Assembly (NCBI RefSeq): GCF_024347135.1
Contig: NZ_AP024907.1
Span: 1,603,001-1,667,000 of the forward strand
DNA: 64,000 bases
Origin: Vibrio spartinae
GTDB lineage: Bacteria; Pseudomonadota; Gammaproteobacteria; Enterobacterales; Vibrionaceae
Direction of reading: 5' to 3'
Shown here: piece by piece, positions 43,870-52,316 of the stretch
Numbering within the stretch: position 1 is the stretch's first letter
How the letters are laid out: each line of letters begins with the position of its first letter
The notes under the pieces: model-generated
Seen by the model: the letters and a program-made list of their open reading frames with translations, nothing else
Told to the model about the DNA's origin: nothing
Database searches by the model: none
Position numbers and translations under genes: made by a program

Positions 43870-44619
43870 TTAATGACTTCCATTCAGCTTTTGTGTCAGT
43901 TTGTTTGCGCAGCTGATAAGTTCAGATTTATAGTCATCAAAATTCTTTAATGCATCTTCTTTAGGCGCAATTAAACATAGGGTCGCTACCGGTACACGGT
44001 TTTCATCAAATACTGGGGCAGCAAAGCATCGCGTGAAAGTGTCAGAGATACTATTGAATGAGAAAAACCCTTCCGCTTTGGCCTGATTACATTCTTTGAG
44101 AAACTGCTCCTCAGGCAATCGGCTTTGATCTGGAAGAATGAAGTCATCAGGGGCGATAAACGCCAAAATTTCTTCATTACTCAGATGATTTAAAAGTAAT
44201 CTGCCTGACGCTGTCCAGGGAATGGCAACTTTTTCACCGATATCCGCACTAATTCTGAAGGGGCGATCACCTTCTTTCATCATTGCAACCGTATATTTGT
44301 GTCCGTCAAGCATACATAACTGAGCGGTTTCTCGGGTCATCGTAGATAAGTGTTCTAAATATGTTTCTGCTTCACTTGCTAAGCTGAAATGTTTTAAATA
44401 ACTCGTCCCTAAAAAATGCAGTTGTCTGCCCAAAAAAACACGGCCATCTTTATGAAAATTTTCTAATACGCCCATATCAAGCATGATTTTTATTAATTCA
44501 TAAATAGAAGAAGTTGGTGCTTGCAACGCTTTTGCTATTTCAATTGGCCTGACCGCTTTTTCATTATTTCGAAGAAATTCCAAAATTTGAAATGCTCGCT
44601 CTATCCCTCTGGCTCTCAC
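43870..44619 (-). CDS. IclR-family transcriptional regulator
   Basis: 249 residues. N-terminal winged helix (ERAFQILEFLRNNEKAVRP, IAKALQAPTSSIYELIKIML) and C-terminal effector-binding GAF-like domain (ISADIGEKVAIPWTASGRLL, FAAPVFDENRVPVATLCL). GTG 44619 is chosen because GGGAGG lies 5 bases before it; the alternative ATG at 44634 has no ribosome site. It lies within the amino-acid uptake/catabolism operon and probably regulates it in response to the substrate or product. Confidence 0.88.
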   Translation of the reverse strand: MRARGIERAFQILEFLRNNEKAVRPIEIAKALQAPTSSIYELIKIMLDMGVLENFHKDGRVFLGRQLHFLGTSYLKHFSLASEAETYLEHLSTMTRETAQLCMLDGHKYTVAMMKEGDRPFRISADIGEKVAIPWTASGRLLLNHLSNEEILAFIAPDDFILPDQSRLPEEQFLKECNQAKAEGFFSFNSISDTFTRCFAAPVFDENRVPVATLCLIAPKEDALKNFDDYKSELISCANKLTQKLNGSH

Positions 44620-44678
44620 AAGACCTCCCATCATGATTTATATGAATGAGGTATTGATTACCCCATTCATGATCTAAG

Positions 44679-45062
44679 CTATTTTTGTTGATATGCAACA
44701 CAGTCGATTTCCACTTTTGCGTCAACCATTAAGCTTGATTGTACACAGGCTCTGGCTGCCGGGAATTCGCCAAAATATTCAGTAAACACACCATTAAATG
44801 ACCAAAAATCTCTGGCATCGTCAAGCCATACGCCAATTCGGACGATATCTTGGACATCGTAATCTGCCTCTCTCAGAATTTTCAGCATATTCTGAATTGC
44901 TTTATGTGATTGGTCGATAATACCACCATTGATAACTTCACCATTTTCCATGGCGACTTGTCCTGAAACATATAACCAGCCATCGGCTTCGGTAGCGCTT
45001 GCGAAAGGAAGTTGTTTGCCTGCTGCACCACGAGCATCGCAGCCGTATCGTTTAATTGTCAT
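44679..45062 (-). CDS. RidA-family (YjgF/YER057c) imine deaminase
   Basis: 127 residues: PFASATEADGWLYVSGQVA, the conserved Arg region DIVRIGVWLDDARDFW and FPAARACVQSSLMVDAKVEID with the catalytic Arg. RidA proteins hydrolyse reactive enamine/imine intermediates made by PLP dehydratases or oxidases. Its place in the same operon as a DSD1-like PLP enzyme fits this job directly. A ribosome site (AAGGAAATTT) precedes ATG 45062. Confidence 0.9.
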   Translation of the reverse strand: MTIKRYGCDARGAAGKQLPFASATEADGWLYVSGQVAMENGEVINGGIIDQSHKAIQNMLKILREADYDVQDIVRIGVWLDDARDFWSFNGVFTEYFGEFPAARACVQSSLMVDAKVEIDCVAYQQK

Positions 45063-45083
45063 CGTTAAATTTCCTTCATAAGA

Positions 45084-45860
45084 TTAAAAGTGGGAACTTT
45101 TCAAGAATTCAGCCAATCGGTTTGATTTAGGGTGATGATAAAGTTCTTGAGGATGTCCCTGTTCCTCTATTTGTCCGTTATTCATAAAAATAACGTTGTC
45201 TGACACTTCATAAGCAAACTTCATTTCGTGTGTTACAAGTACCATTGTCATGCCATCCTTCGCTAAGTCTTTCATGACATTTAAAACTTCATTGACTAAC
45301 TCAGGGTCAAGAGCAGACGTGACTTCATCAAATAACATGAGCTTAGGGCTCATCGCCACTGCGCGAGCAATGGCGACTCGCTGTTGCTGCCCGCCGGATA
45401 GCTGAATCGGGTAATGGTCTTTTCGGCTCAACATCCCAACTTTATCCAGCCAATGCTCTGCGGTAGCGGTCGCTTCACTTTTACTCATCTTTTTGACTTT
45501 TAGCAGTCCAAGCGTGACGTTATCTAAGGCTGTCATATGAGGAAATAAGTTGAAATGTTGAAACACCATCCCTGTATGTGAGCGTTGCTTCGCTATTTCA
45601 GATTCCGAATGACGCACTCTCTTACTATTGGTGATGGAGTACCCCATATCTTGACCATCTAAAATAATTTGTCCTTGCTGATAATCTTCTAACAGATTAA
45701 TCGTCCGTAATAATGTTGTTTTACCTGAACCACTAGAGCCGATGATAGAAACCGTCGTTCCCTTTTTGACTTCAAGGTCCACACCTTTTAATACTTCCAA
45801 ATCTCCGTATGATTTATGAACGCCACGAATACTTAGTAGCTTCTTTCTATCCGTCATCAT
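45084..45860 (-). CDS. Polar amino acid ABC transporter ATP-binding protein (GlnQ/HisP type)
   Basis: 258 residues: Walker [20 protein letters not shown]-loop [18 protein letters not shown], signature [17 protein letters not shown], Walker [18 protein letters not shown] and switch His in [10 protein letters not shown]. The [11 protein letters not shown] stretch is diagnostic of the polar amino-acid uptake (PAAT) group. It works with the two permeases and the binding protein encoded just upstream on the same strand. Confidence 0.92.
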   Translation of the reverse strand: MMTDRKKLLSIRGVHKSYGDLEVLKGVDLEVKKGTTVSIIGSSGSGKTTLLRTINLLEDYQQGQIILDGQDMGYSITNSKRVRHSESEIAKQRSHTGMVFQHFNLFPHMTALDNVTLGLLKVKKMSKSEATATAEHWLDKVGMLSRKDHYPIQLSGGQQQRVAIARAVAMSPKLMLFDEVTSALDPELVNEVLNVMKDLAKDGMTMVLVTHEMKFAYEVSDNVIFMNNGQIEEQGHPQELYHHPKSNRLAEFLKSSHF

Positions 45861-45881
45861 TTATTCCTTAAATAATACGAT

Positions 45882-46541
45882 TCAGCGAATCGTCACTTTC
45901 CGCTCGACATAGCGGCCGAGTTGTTCTATTCCGAAATTAATACAGAAGTAAATAAAACCTGCGAATAGATAGAACTCCATACTCATAAAATTTCTGGAAA
46001 TTATTTGCTGTGTAGTCAGCATGAGTTCTAAAACGCCAACAATTGACAAAAGCGTTGACGCCTTAACCATTTCAGCCGCTGTGTTAACCCAAGTCGGGAG
46101 AATTTGTCTCAATGCCTGAGGCAACAAAACATAGATGAACGTTTTTAAAAATGTTAATCCAATTGCCTTGGCTGCCTCTGTTTGTCCAATAGGAATTGCT
46201 GCGAGCGCGCCACGGACAATCTCTCCAATATGCGAACTACAAAAAATGGTTAATGCAATCACCCCGGCTTGGAATGCATCCAAATTTAAGCCCGCTGCTG
46301 AAGGTATATAAAACATGGCTAGTATTAAAACAAATACGGGGGTTCCCCGAATCATGTCAATATAAATACGAAACATGAATCTTATCGGTAAACTCCCATA
46401 TTCAAGAGCCAGTCCAACGATAACACCGAGCATCGTGCCTAAGATGATAGCCAATGCTGAGATACTAATCGTGATGATAACACCGTGGTAGATAGCGCTT
46501 CTTGCATTCCATAATTCGTGTAAAAAATAGGATATATCCAT
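45882..46541 (-). CDS. Polar amino acid ABC transporter permease
   Basis: 219 residues, about five membrane helices of the HisM/GlnP type with the coupling motif GALAAIPIGQTEAAKAIGLT. Start ATG 46541 is preferred because AAGGAG lies 11 bases upstream. It overlaps no other gene but follows the stop of the upstream permease by 2 bases. It forms the transmembrane channel with that partner. Confidence 0.9.
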   Translation of the reverse strand: MDISYFLHELWNARSAIYHGVIITISISALAIILGTMLGVIVGLALEYGSLPIRFMFRIYIDMIRGTPVFVLILAMFYIPSAAGLNLDAFQAGVIALTIFCSSHIGEIVRGALAAIPIGQTEAAKAIGLTFLKTFIYVLLPQALRQILPTWVNTAAEMVKASTLLSIVGVLELMLTTQQIISRNFMSMEFYLFAGFIYFCINFGIEQLGRYVERKVTIR

Positions 46542-46543
46542 AA

Positions 46544-47269
46544 TTAGCAATTCTCCTTACCAAGGGAACTTGAAATTATGCTTGTAGATGTTGAACTGTT
46601 TTTTCGGGTTTTAGAAATCGTGATTTTCTTTTCTAAAACTCTGAGCGCGTATCCCAGTAAAAAACAGACAATAATATAGATGCCACTTGTTACCATCCAT
46701 GTTTCAATCACCCGAAAACTCTCAACGTTTATTTTTCTTGCATAAAATGTTAACTCTGGTATCGAAATCGCTGCTGCGAGAGAAGTATCCTTGAATAAAG
46801 AAATAAAATTATTTGTAAGTGATGGTAATATGTTTCGTATCATGATAGGGACGAGGATCATTCGTTTTATTTGCAACGGTGTTAATCCAATAGCCAAGCC
46901 TGCTTCATATAACCCTTTCGATATTGATGTTAACCCTGAGCGGAAAACCTCTGTAAGATAAGCCCCCGCATAAATAGAAAGCGTTATAATAAATGACTCT
47001 ATTTTCCCGATGCGTATCCCCATCTGTGGCAACGCAAAATAGGTGAAGAGTATTAATACTAAAATCGGCGTATTACGAATGATTGTAACGTAAATAGATG
47101 AAACATATTTAAAAAATCTATTTTTTGATAACATCATGAATGCGCATATGATTCCAATAACGCAGCCAATTAAAATAGAAATGAAGGCTAGACCCAGACC
47201 TAAGCCTAACCCCGATATTAATATGTCCCAATTTCGCCATACAACACTGAAATTGAAATCATAATCCAT
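46544..47269 (-). CDS. Polar amino acid ABC transporter permease
   Basis: 241 residues of the same family, with the coupling motif SGLTSISKGLYEAGLAIGLT and a basic, Ser/Thr-rich C-terminal tail (KTRKNSSTSTS). It is the second gene of the importer set. The gene is more AT-rich than its neighbours. The ribosome site is weak (GGACACTTAGAC). Confidence 0.9.
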   Translation of the reverse strand: MDYDFNFSVVWRNWDILISGLGLGLGLAFISILIGCVIGIICAFMMLSKNRFFKYVSSIYVTIIRNTPILVLILFTYFALPQMGIRIGKIESFIITLSIYAGAYLTEVFRSGLTSISKGLYEAGLAIGLTPLQIKRMILVPIMIRNILPSLTNNFISLFKDTSLAAAISIPELTFYARKINVESFRVIETWMVTSGIYIIVCFLLGYALRVLEKKITISKTRKNSSTSTSIISSSLGKENC

Positions 47270-47284
47270 GTCTAAGTGTCCGAT

Positions 47285-48139
47285 TTATTTATATTCAACA
47301 GGGAAGCCAGTTTTTGGCATTGGCAATTGCACGCCAAACCATTTCTCAAATGATTGAGAGTAAGCACCAAAATCAACACCTGTCATCGCTTCATGGAACA
47401 CGACATTCACGAAGTTCAGCCATTCCTGATCACCTTTTTTAACGGCACAGGCGTAACTTTGAGGCATCCAAGAATAACCAGAATCCTTATAATGACCCGG
47501 GTTTTGCACCATATACCAACGGAGAGAAGATTGATCTGTTGCTGCTGCATCGGCTCGGCCAGAGTTTAATGCCTGATACATTAATGCAACGCTTTCATAT
47601 TGATCGACCTCAGCTTTCGGTAACGCTGCATGCACCATCTCTTCTGCATAAACGTTTTGTAAAACCGCGACGACGACGCTGTCTCCGGCATCTTTTAATG
47701 AATCATAGTCGCTGTATTTACTTTTATTCATTAATAAAAGTCCGACACCTTCCCGGTAATACGGTATCGTAAAGCCAACCTGTTGAGCCCGACTTGGGGT
47801 AACTGTCATGAACTGGCAGCTAAGATCGACTTTATTTGTGACTAAATTAGGAATGCGGGCGTCACCCGATTGGTCAACAAATTTAATCTTGGTTTCATCG
47901 TCAAATAATCCTTTAGCCACTAACTTTGCCATATCTATATCAAAGCCTGCTAAATTATTTTTTGTATCTTTAAAGTGCCAAGGCGCATTTGTGCTTCCGG
48001 TGCCTACAATTAAATATCCGCGATCTAACACCTCTTGTAGTTTATTTTCTGCATGGCTAGTCGCTGAAATAAACAGGGGCAACAGAGCGAATGAACTCAA
48101 AACATATTTACTGGCTTTACTCTTCGTATTCAATCTCAT
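47285..48139 (-). CDS. Amino acid ABC transporter periplasmic binding protein (family 3)
   Basis: 284 residues with a cleavable signal peptide (LLPLFISATSHA, cleavage near residue 29). The solute-binding family 3 fold shows LQEVLDRGYLIVGTGSTNAP, GFDIDMAKLVAKGLF, VDLSCQFMTVTPSRAQQVGF and SGRADAAATDQSSLRWYM. It captures the amino acid in the periplasm for the downstream permeases. ATG 48139 has AAGGA at good distance; a GTG one codon earlier is possible. First gene of the seven-gene minus-strand operon ending with the DSD1-like enzyme. Confidence 0.92.
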   Translation of the reverse strand: MRLNTKSKASKYVLSSFALLPLFISATSHAENKLQEVLDRGYLIVGTGSTNAPWHFKDTKNNLAGFDIDMAKLVAKGLFDDETKIKFVDQSGDARIPNLVTNKVDLSCQFMTVTPSRAQQVGFTIPYYREGVGLLLMNKSKYSDYDSLKDAGDSVVVAVLQNVYAEEMVHAALPKAEVDQYESVALMYQALNSGRADAAATDQSSLRWYMVQNPGHYKDSGYSWMPQSYACAVKKGDQEWLNFVNVVFHEAMTGVDFGAYSQSFEKWFGVQLPMPKTGFPVEYK

Positions 48140-48698
48140 CACTTATTCCTTGTTGTTGTGCTATCCATTAATTCCGGTATAATGGAATGAATATCTTTAT
48201 ACTGGAATATGTTTTTAGTATGCGGGGACTCTAAATACCTGTCAATAGCTCAAAAAACAATCAGTATATAGCTAGTGATATTATTATCAATTGGTGGTTT
48301 TTATGCTGGATTATTCGTTTTATCTAATTTAACAGTCTGGATTGTTTTTATATGACGGCTATTTATGCTGAATCCAATTTGGTGCGTTTTTTGTTTTTCT
48401 GCACAAGACTGGTGATCAATTGATTTATCTATTTTCTGTTGAATCTTTAACTCATTCATAAAGAAGAACATTAAATTGATGTTGCCGGATTCCGATAAAG
48501 CCACGGATTGGGCTTTGATATGTCGGTGTGACGACTGCCAGTGTATTTGAGGTCTGTTGCACGCTCTGAACGGTATTTTGTCATACCATTGATGAGCGGA
48601 TTGAATCGGATGGTCATTGGAACATGCTAGTCGTGATTTCATGTTTTGCGGTTGAAGCTGAGGAGGATAACAGAGCCTCATGCTCTGTTATCCTATCA
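48140..48698. other. Intergenic region upstream of the amino-acid uptake operon
   Basis: About 560 bases. It must contain the promoter of the minus-strand uptake operon and the 3' flank of the LacI-family gene. A 126-codon minus-strand opening (48301-48681) has no recognisable domain and unbiased composition, and is not accepted as a gene. No RNA or repeat was recognised. Confidence 0.5.
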
Positions 48699-49727
48699 TT
48701 ACCCCGCGGTACTGGCTCTGCGTTTGAGCTTATATTTGAGGGTAGTTGACGACACCAATAAGTCGTCACCTTTTATGGCGCGTATCAGCTTTTCAGCGGC
48801 TTTTGTCCCCATGGTCTCATAGTCAAACTCCGCACAGCTCAGACTTGGGTAGGCGTGTTCTCCCATCGATGAACCTTCAAGACACATAATTGCGACATCT
48901 TTCGGCACCTTGAGCATTCTGCGATGACATTCAAATAACGCCCCAATCGCAATATCTTCATGACTGCATACGAATGCATCCAAGACTGAATCGCGTAAAA
49001 GCAGTTTCGCGAGCCCTTCCGCGCCTAATTGAGAAGAGGGGGCATCCGGTGTGGTTAAGAAATGATCGGGGGTTAAATAGCTATCGATCATCGCACTTTG
49101 CCAGCCATGTAGTTGATGTTGCAAGGTAAAATGGTCACCTCGCGCACCGATGAAGCCAATATGTTTAAAGCCTTGTTCAATCAGATGCTTGGTACACGTT
49201 TTCCCGACGTCGAAGTAATCAAAGCCGATGTTTAAGTAGTTTTCTTTTGAACATTGCTCTGCGATTTCTAACACAATGGTATTGGTTGATTTCAGCAGTT
49301 GGTGGGTTCGCTTGGTATGCTCTTGGCCGAACAGCACGACACCCGCCGGGCGACTTTCCAAAAATGTGGAGACCAGACTTTCTTCCTGAGTGATTGAATA
49401 ATCACTGTAGCCGATGAGTAACTGATAGCCCGCTTTATTGAGTGTATGTTGAAACTTCGGCAGGAAAACCGCACAAGATTTTTCAAAAAGTGACGGAATG
49501 ACCAGTGCGATAGAGTGACTGTCTGCGGATGCAAGTGTTCCCGCTGCTTTATTGGGGATATAACCAAGCTCATCAACAACTTGCTGAATTTTTTCTCTGA
49601 GATGTTCTGAAACTAAATCCGGTGTTCTTAATGCTCGTGACACCGTCATTGTGCCGACACCTGCTTTTTGCGCGACATCAGCCAATGTGACGCTACCTGT
49701 ACTTCTTCGTTTACGCGGTCTGCTCAT
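48699..49727 (-). CDS. LacI-family transcriptional repressor
   Basis: 342 residues. N-terminal HTH LADVAQKAGVGTMTVSRALR with hinge LGYIPNKAAGTLASADS, followed by a periplasmic-binding-protein-like sensor domain (LVIPSLFEKSCAVFLPKFQ, HIGFIGARGDHF, VFVCSH-like VLDAFVCSHEDIAIG). It resembles the GntR/IdnR branch of LacI regulators. It is divergent from a three-gene PTS operon, with a perfect inverted-repeat operator in between, so it very probably represses that operon and perhaps itself. Confidence 0.92.
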   Translation of the reverse strand: MSRPRKRRSTGSVTLADVAQKAGVGTMTVSRALRTPDLVSEHLREKIQQVVDELGYIPNKAAGTLASADSHSIALVIPSLFEKSCAVFLPKFQHTLNKAGYQLLIGYSDYSITQEESLVSTFLESRPAGVVLFGQEHTKRTHQLLKSTNTIVLEIAEQCSKENYLNIGFDYFDVGKTCTKHLIEQGFKHIGFIGARGDHFTLQHQLHGWQSAMIDSYLTPDHFLTTPDAPSSQLGAEGLAKLLLRDSVLDAFVCSHEDIAIGALFECHRRMLKVPKDVAIMCLEGSSMGEHAYPSLSCAEFDYETMGTKAAEKLIRAIKGDDLLVSSTTLKYKLKRRASTAG

Positions 49728-49865
49728 TTTTCCAATTTTATATGATAGGTTTGCTACGCTGACATGTTACCACAGCATGTTGATTATCGGTTCGATACTA
49801 ACTTATCCGCATTCTGATTCCATTGATTCAACCCGGAGCAATGAGCAAACTTCTACGCGCGTCAC

Positions 49866-49902
49866 ACAAATGATAGCGCTATCAGATAGCGCTATCATTT
49901 GT
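49866..49902. promoter_or_regulatory. Double palindromic operator for the LacI-family repressor
   Basis: An 18-bp arm ACAAATGATAGCGCTATC (49866-49883), one central A, and its perfect reverse complement (49885-49902). Each arm itself contains the 12-bp palindrome GATAGCGCTATC, so two full LacI-type operators lie 13 bp apart in mirror arrangement, 75 bp before the PTS IIA gene. Confidence 0.9.
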
Positions 49903-49976
49903 GATCAGTTTAAGATTTTTCTGGCACATTGTTCGGTAAAGTATCATTAAATTACACGACAGAGTTGGACATAATC

Positions 49977-50420
49977 ATGCTACGTGAACTGATAACCCCT
50001 GATGTGGTGCGCATTTATTCTGATGCGAGCGACTGGAAAGATGCGATTGAAAAATCTTGTGTGGCCCTGATTGACAACCATGCCATAGAACCCAGCTACG
50101 TTGATGCAATTTGTCGCTCGCATGAATCGATAGGTCCTTATTACGTCGTCGGTCCGGGGATGGCGATGCCTCATGCTCGCCCGGAGGATGGCGTCAACCG
50201 TTTAGCGCTTGCAGTGACGGTCATTCAGCAAGGGGTGAATTTTAATGCCGATGAAAATGACCCGATCAAAATGCTGGTGACATTAGCCGCGACAGATAGT
50301 AACAGCCACATTGAAGCGATTGCGCAGCTCGCTGAACTCTTTATGAATGAAGCGCATGTACAACAGATTTGCAACGCGCAAAGCCCAGACGATGTGCTGG
50401 CCGTGATTCACCAATATTAA
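49977..50420 (+). CDS. PTS EIIA component (fructose/mannitol-ascorbate type)
   Basis: 147 residues from ATG 49977, chosen because the family begins here; the frame is open to 49929. The phosphorylatable His lies in GPGMAMPHARPEDGV. Such EIIA proteins (UlaC-like) take phosphate from HPr and pass it to EIIB. First gene of the EIIA-EIIB-EIIC operon beneath the LacI-type operator. Confidence 0.9.
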   Translation: MLRELITPDVVRIYSDASDWKDAIEKSCVALIDNHAIEPSYVDAICRSHESIGPYYVVGPGMAMPHARPEDGVNRLALAVTVIQQGVNFNADENDPIKMLVTLAATDSNSHIEAIAQLAELFMNEAHVQQICNAQSPDDVLAVIHQY

Positions 50421-50462
50421 ATGTTATACCTCCTTACACTACTGAAAATAAAGGTCTGAATG

Positions 50463-50750
50463 ATGAAAATTATAGTTGTTTGCGGTAATGGTCTTGGCAC
50501 CAGCCTGATGATGGAAATGAGTATTAAAGCGATTGTAAAAGAGCTCAATATTGATGCGACCGTTGATCATGTTGATCTCGGCTCAGCGAAAGGCACCGAT
50601 TGTGACATCTTCGTCGGTACGAACGATATTGCCGAGCAGTTAAATGCGTTGGCGGTAGCGCCACGTATTGTTGCACTGGATAACATGGTTGATAAAGCTG
50701 CGATGAAAGCGCGTTTGTCTCTGGCTTTGCAAGCGCTCGGTTACCTGTAA
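50463..50750 (+). CDS. PTS EIIB component, ascorbate (UlaB) type
   Basis: 95 residues: KIIVVCGNGLGTSLMMEM with the phosphocysteine in the first loop, then DCDIFVGTNDIAEQL. It relays phosphate from EIIA to the sugar bound by EIIC. Start ATG 50463 (second of two adjacent ATGs) gives better spacing to AAAGG. Eleven bases separate it from the EIIC gene. Confidence 0.9.
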   Translation: MKIIVVCGNGLGTSLMMEMSIKAIVKELNIDATVDHVDLGSAKGTDCDIFVGTNDIAEQLNALAVAPRIVALDNMVDKAAMKARLSLALQALGYL

Positions 50751-50760
50751 GGAGAAAGCG

Positions 50761-52017
50761 ATGGAATTCTTTAATTTCTTAATGAATGATGTCCTGTCAG
50801 AACCCTCGGTGTTGGTCGGTTTTATCGCCTTGATCGGTCTGATTGCACAGAAAAAATCGGTGACGGAATGTATCAAAGGAACCGTAAAAACAATACTGGG
50901 TTTTATCATCTTGGGGGCAGGGGCCGGTCTGGTCGTGAGCGCGCTTGGTGATTTTGCTACCATTTTTCAACACGCCTTTGGCATTACCGGTGTTGTTCCC
51001 AATAACGAAGCTATCGTCTCGATTGCGCAAAAATCATTTGGCCGGGAAATGGCGATGATCATGTTCTTTGCGATGCTGGTGAATATTTTGATTGCGCGTT
51101 TTACACCATGGAAATTTATCTTTTTGACCGGGCATCATACCCTGTTTATGTCCATGATGGTTGCCGCGATTCTTGCCAGCAGCGGGATGGAAGGTGTGTC
51201 GCTGATTGCTTTAGGTTCGATTGTGGTCGGTTGTATGATGGTGTTCTTCCCTGCCATTGCTCACCGCTACATGAAGCAGGTGACCGGTTCTGATGATGTC
51301 GCAATTGGTCACTTTTCGACACTGTCTTATGTGCTCGCTGGGTTTATCGGTAGCAAACTGGGCAATAAAGAACACTCCACTGAAGATATGAATGTTCCGA
51401 AAAGCTTATTGTTTTTACGGGATACGCCGGTTGCTATCTCGTTCACCATGGGGATCATTTTCATTATCACCTGTCTGTTCGCCGGCGGTGACTATGTTCG
51501 TGAGGTCAGTGGGGGTAAACATTGGTTTATGTTTGCCTTAATCCAGTCAATCTCCTTTGCCGGTGGGGTATATGTCATCCTTCAAGGGGTACGGATGATT
51601 ATCGCGGAAATCGTACCGGCGTTTAAAGGCATCTCCGATAAGCTGGTTCCCAATGCAAAACCTGCATTGGATTGTCCGGTGGTCTTTCCCTATGCGCCGA
51701 ACGCGGTATTGGTCGGTTTCCTGTCGAGTTTTACCGCAGGTTTAATCGGGATGCTGCTGCTGTACATGATGAATTTAACCATCATCATTCCCGGTGTGGT
51801 ACCGCACTTCTTCGTCGGGGCTGCCGCAGGTGTTTTCGGTAACGCAACCGGCGGACGACGCGGTGCTATCTTAGGCGCGTTCGCGCAAGGGCTGCTGATC
51901 ACATTCCTGCCAGTCTTTCTACTCCCTGTACTGGGCGATTTAGGATTTGCCAATACCACATTCAGTGATTCTGATTTCGGAGTGATAGGGATCCTGCTTG
52001 GATTGATCGTTCGTTAA
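50761..52017 (+). CDS. PTS EIIC component, ascorbate (UlaA) type
   Basis: 418 residues, about 10-11 membrane segments. It has the UlaA-family marks FIALIGLIAQKKSVTECIKG, ILGFIILGAGAGLVV and RFTPWKFIFLTGHHTLFM. It transports and phosphorylates the sugar. It is somewhat shorter than E. coli UlaA (465). No catabolic gene (UlaD-, UlaE-, UlaF- or UlaG-like) follows: a terminator and then a protease gene come next, so the sugar may not be ascorbate and its catabolic enzymes lie elsewhere. A ribosome site (AAGGAG) precedes ATG 50761. Confidence 0.9.
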   Translation: MEFFNFLMNDVLSEPSVLVGFIALIGLIAQKKSVTECIKGTVKTILGFIILGAGAGLVVSALGDFATIFQHAFGITGVVPNNEAIVSIAQKSFGREMAMIMFFAMLVNILIARFTPWKFIFLTGHHTLFMSMMVAAILASSGMEGVSLIALGSIVVGCMMVFFPAIAHRYMKQVTGSDDVAIGHFSTLSYVLAGFIGSKLGNKEHSTEDMNVPKSLLFLRDTPVAISFTMGIIFIITCLFAGGDYVREVSGGKHWFMFALIQSISFAGGVYVILQGVRMIIAEIVPAFKGISDKLVPNAKPALDCPVVFPYAPNAVLVGFLSSFTAGLIGMLLLYMMNLTIIIPGVVPHFFVGAAAGVFGNATGGRRGAILGAFAQGLLITFLPVFLLPVLGDLGFANTTFSDSDFGVIGILLGLIVR

Positions 52018-52059
52018 TCGATATTTTTTAAAATCAAGATCTCGCTTGCGGGGAATGCA

Positions 52060-52092
52060 ATGCCAGTCAGTTAAGCTGACTGGTATTTGTTC
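52060..52092 (+). terminator. Terminator of the PTS operon
   Basis: ATGCCAGTCAG / CTGACTGGTAT stem with loop TTAAG and a T-rich tail, about 45 bases after the EIIC stop. Confidence 0.88.
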
Positions 52093-52186
52093 TTTTGGGG
52101 GCCTGATCACGTTTGAAGACCCATTTATGAAATGAATACTGATTTTAAACTTTCCCTCAATTTCGAATCAATATAGTATACATTTT

Positions 52187-52246
52187 GTTGTATACACATT
52201 AGTTGTATATTCGTCAGTTGTATAAATATTGGTTGTATATGTGTAT
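52187..52246. repeat. 15-bp-phased GTTGTATA repeats upstream of the protease gene
   Basis: The octamer GTTGTATA occurs at 52187, 52202, 52217 and 52232, exactly 15 bp apart, while the 7 bases between copies vary. It lies 70-130 bp before the protease start codon in an AT-rich promoter region. Conservation limited to the octamer looks more like an array of binding sites than simple slippage. Confidence 0.85.
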
Positions 52247-52316
52247 CAACATATCTGAACAGCGGCAGGATGTCAGAACGCTGTTTACGCTCTAATCTGA
52301 ATCTAAAGGAATAAAA

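Noticed and set aside
48301..48681. 126-codon opening on the minus strand
   Set aside because: No recognisable domain, no ribosome site and a composition like noncoding DNA.
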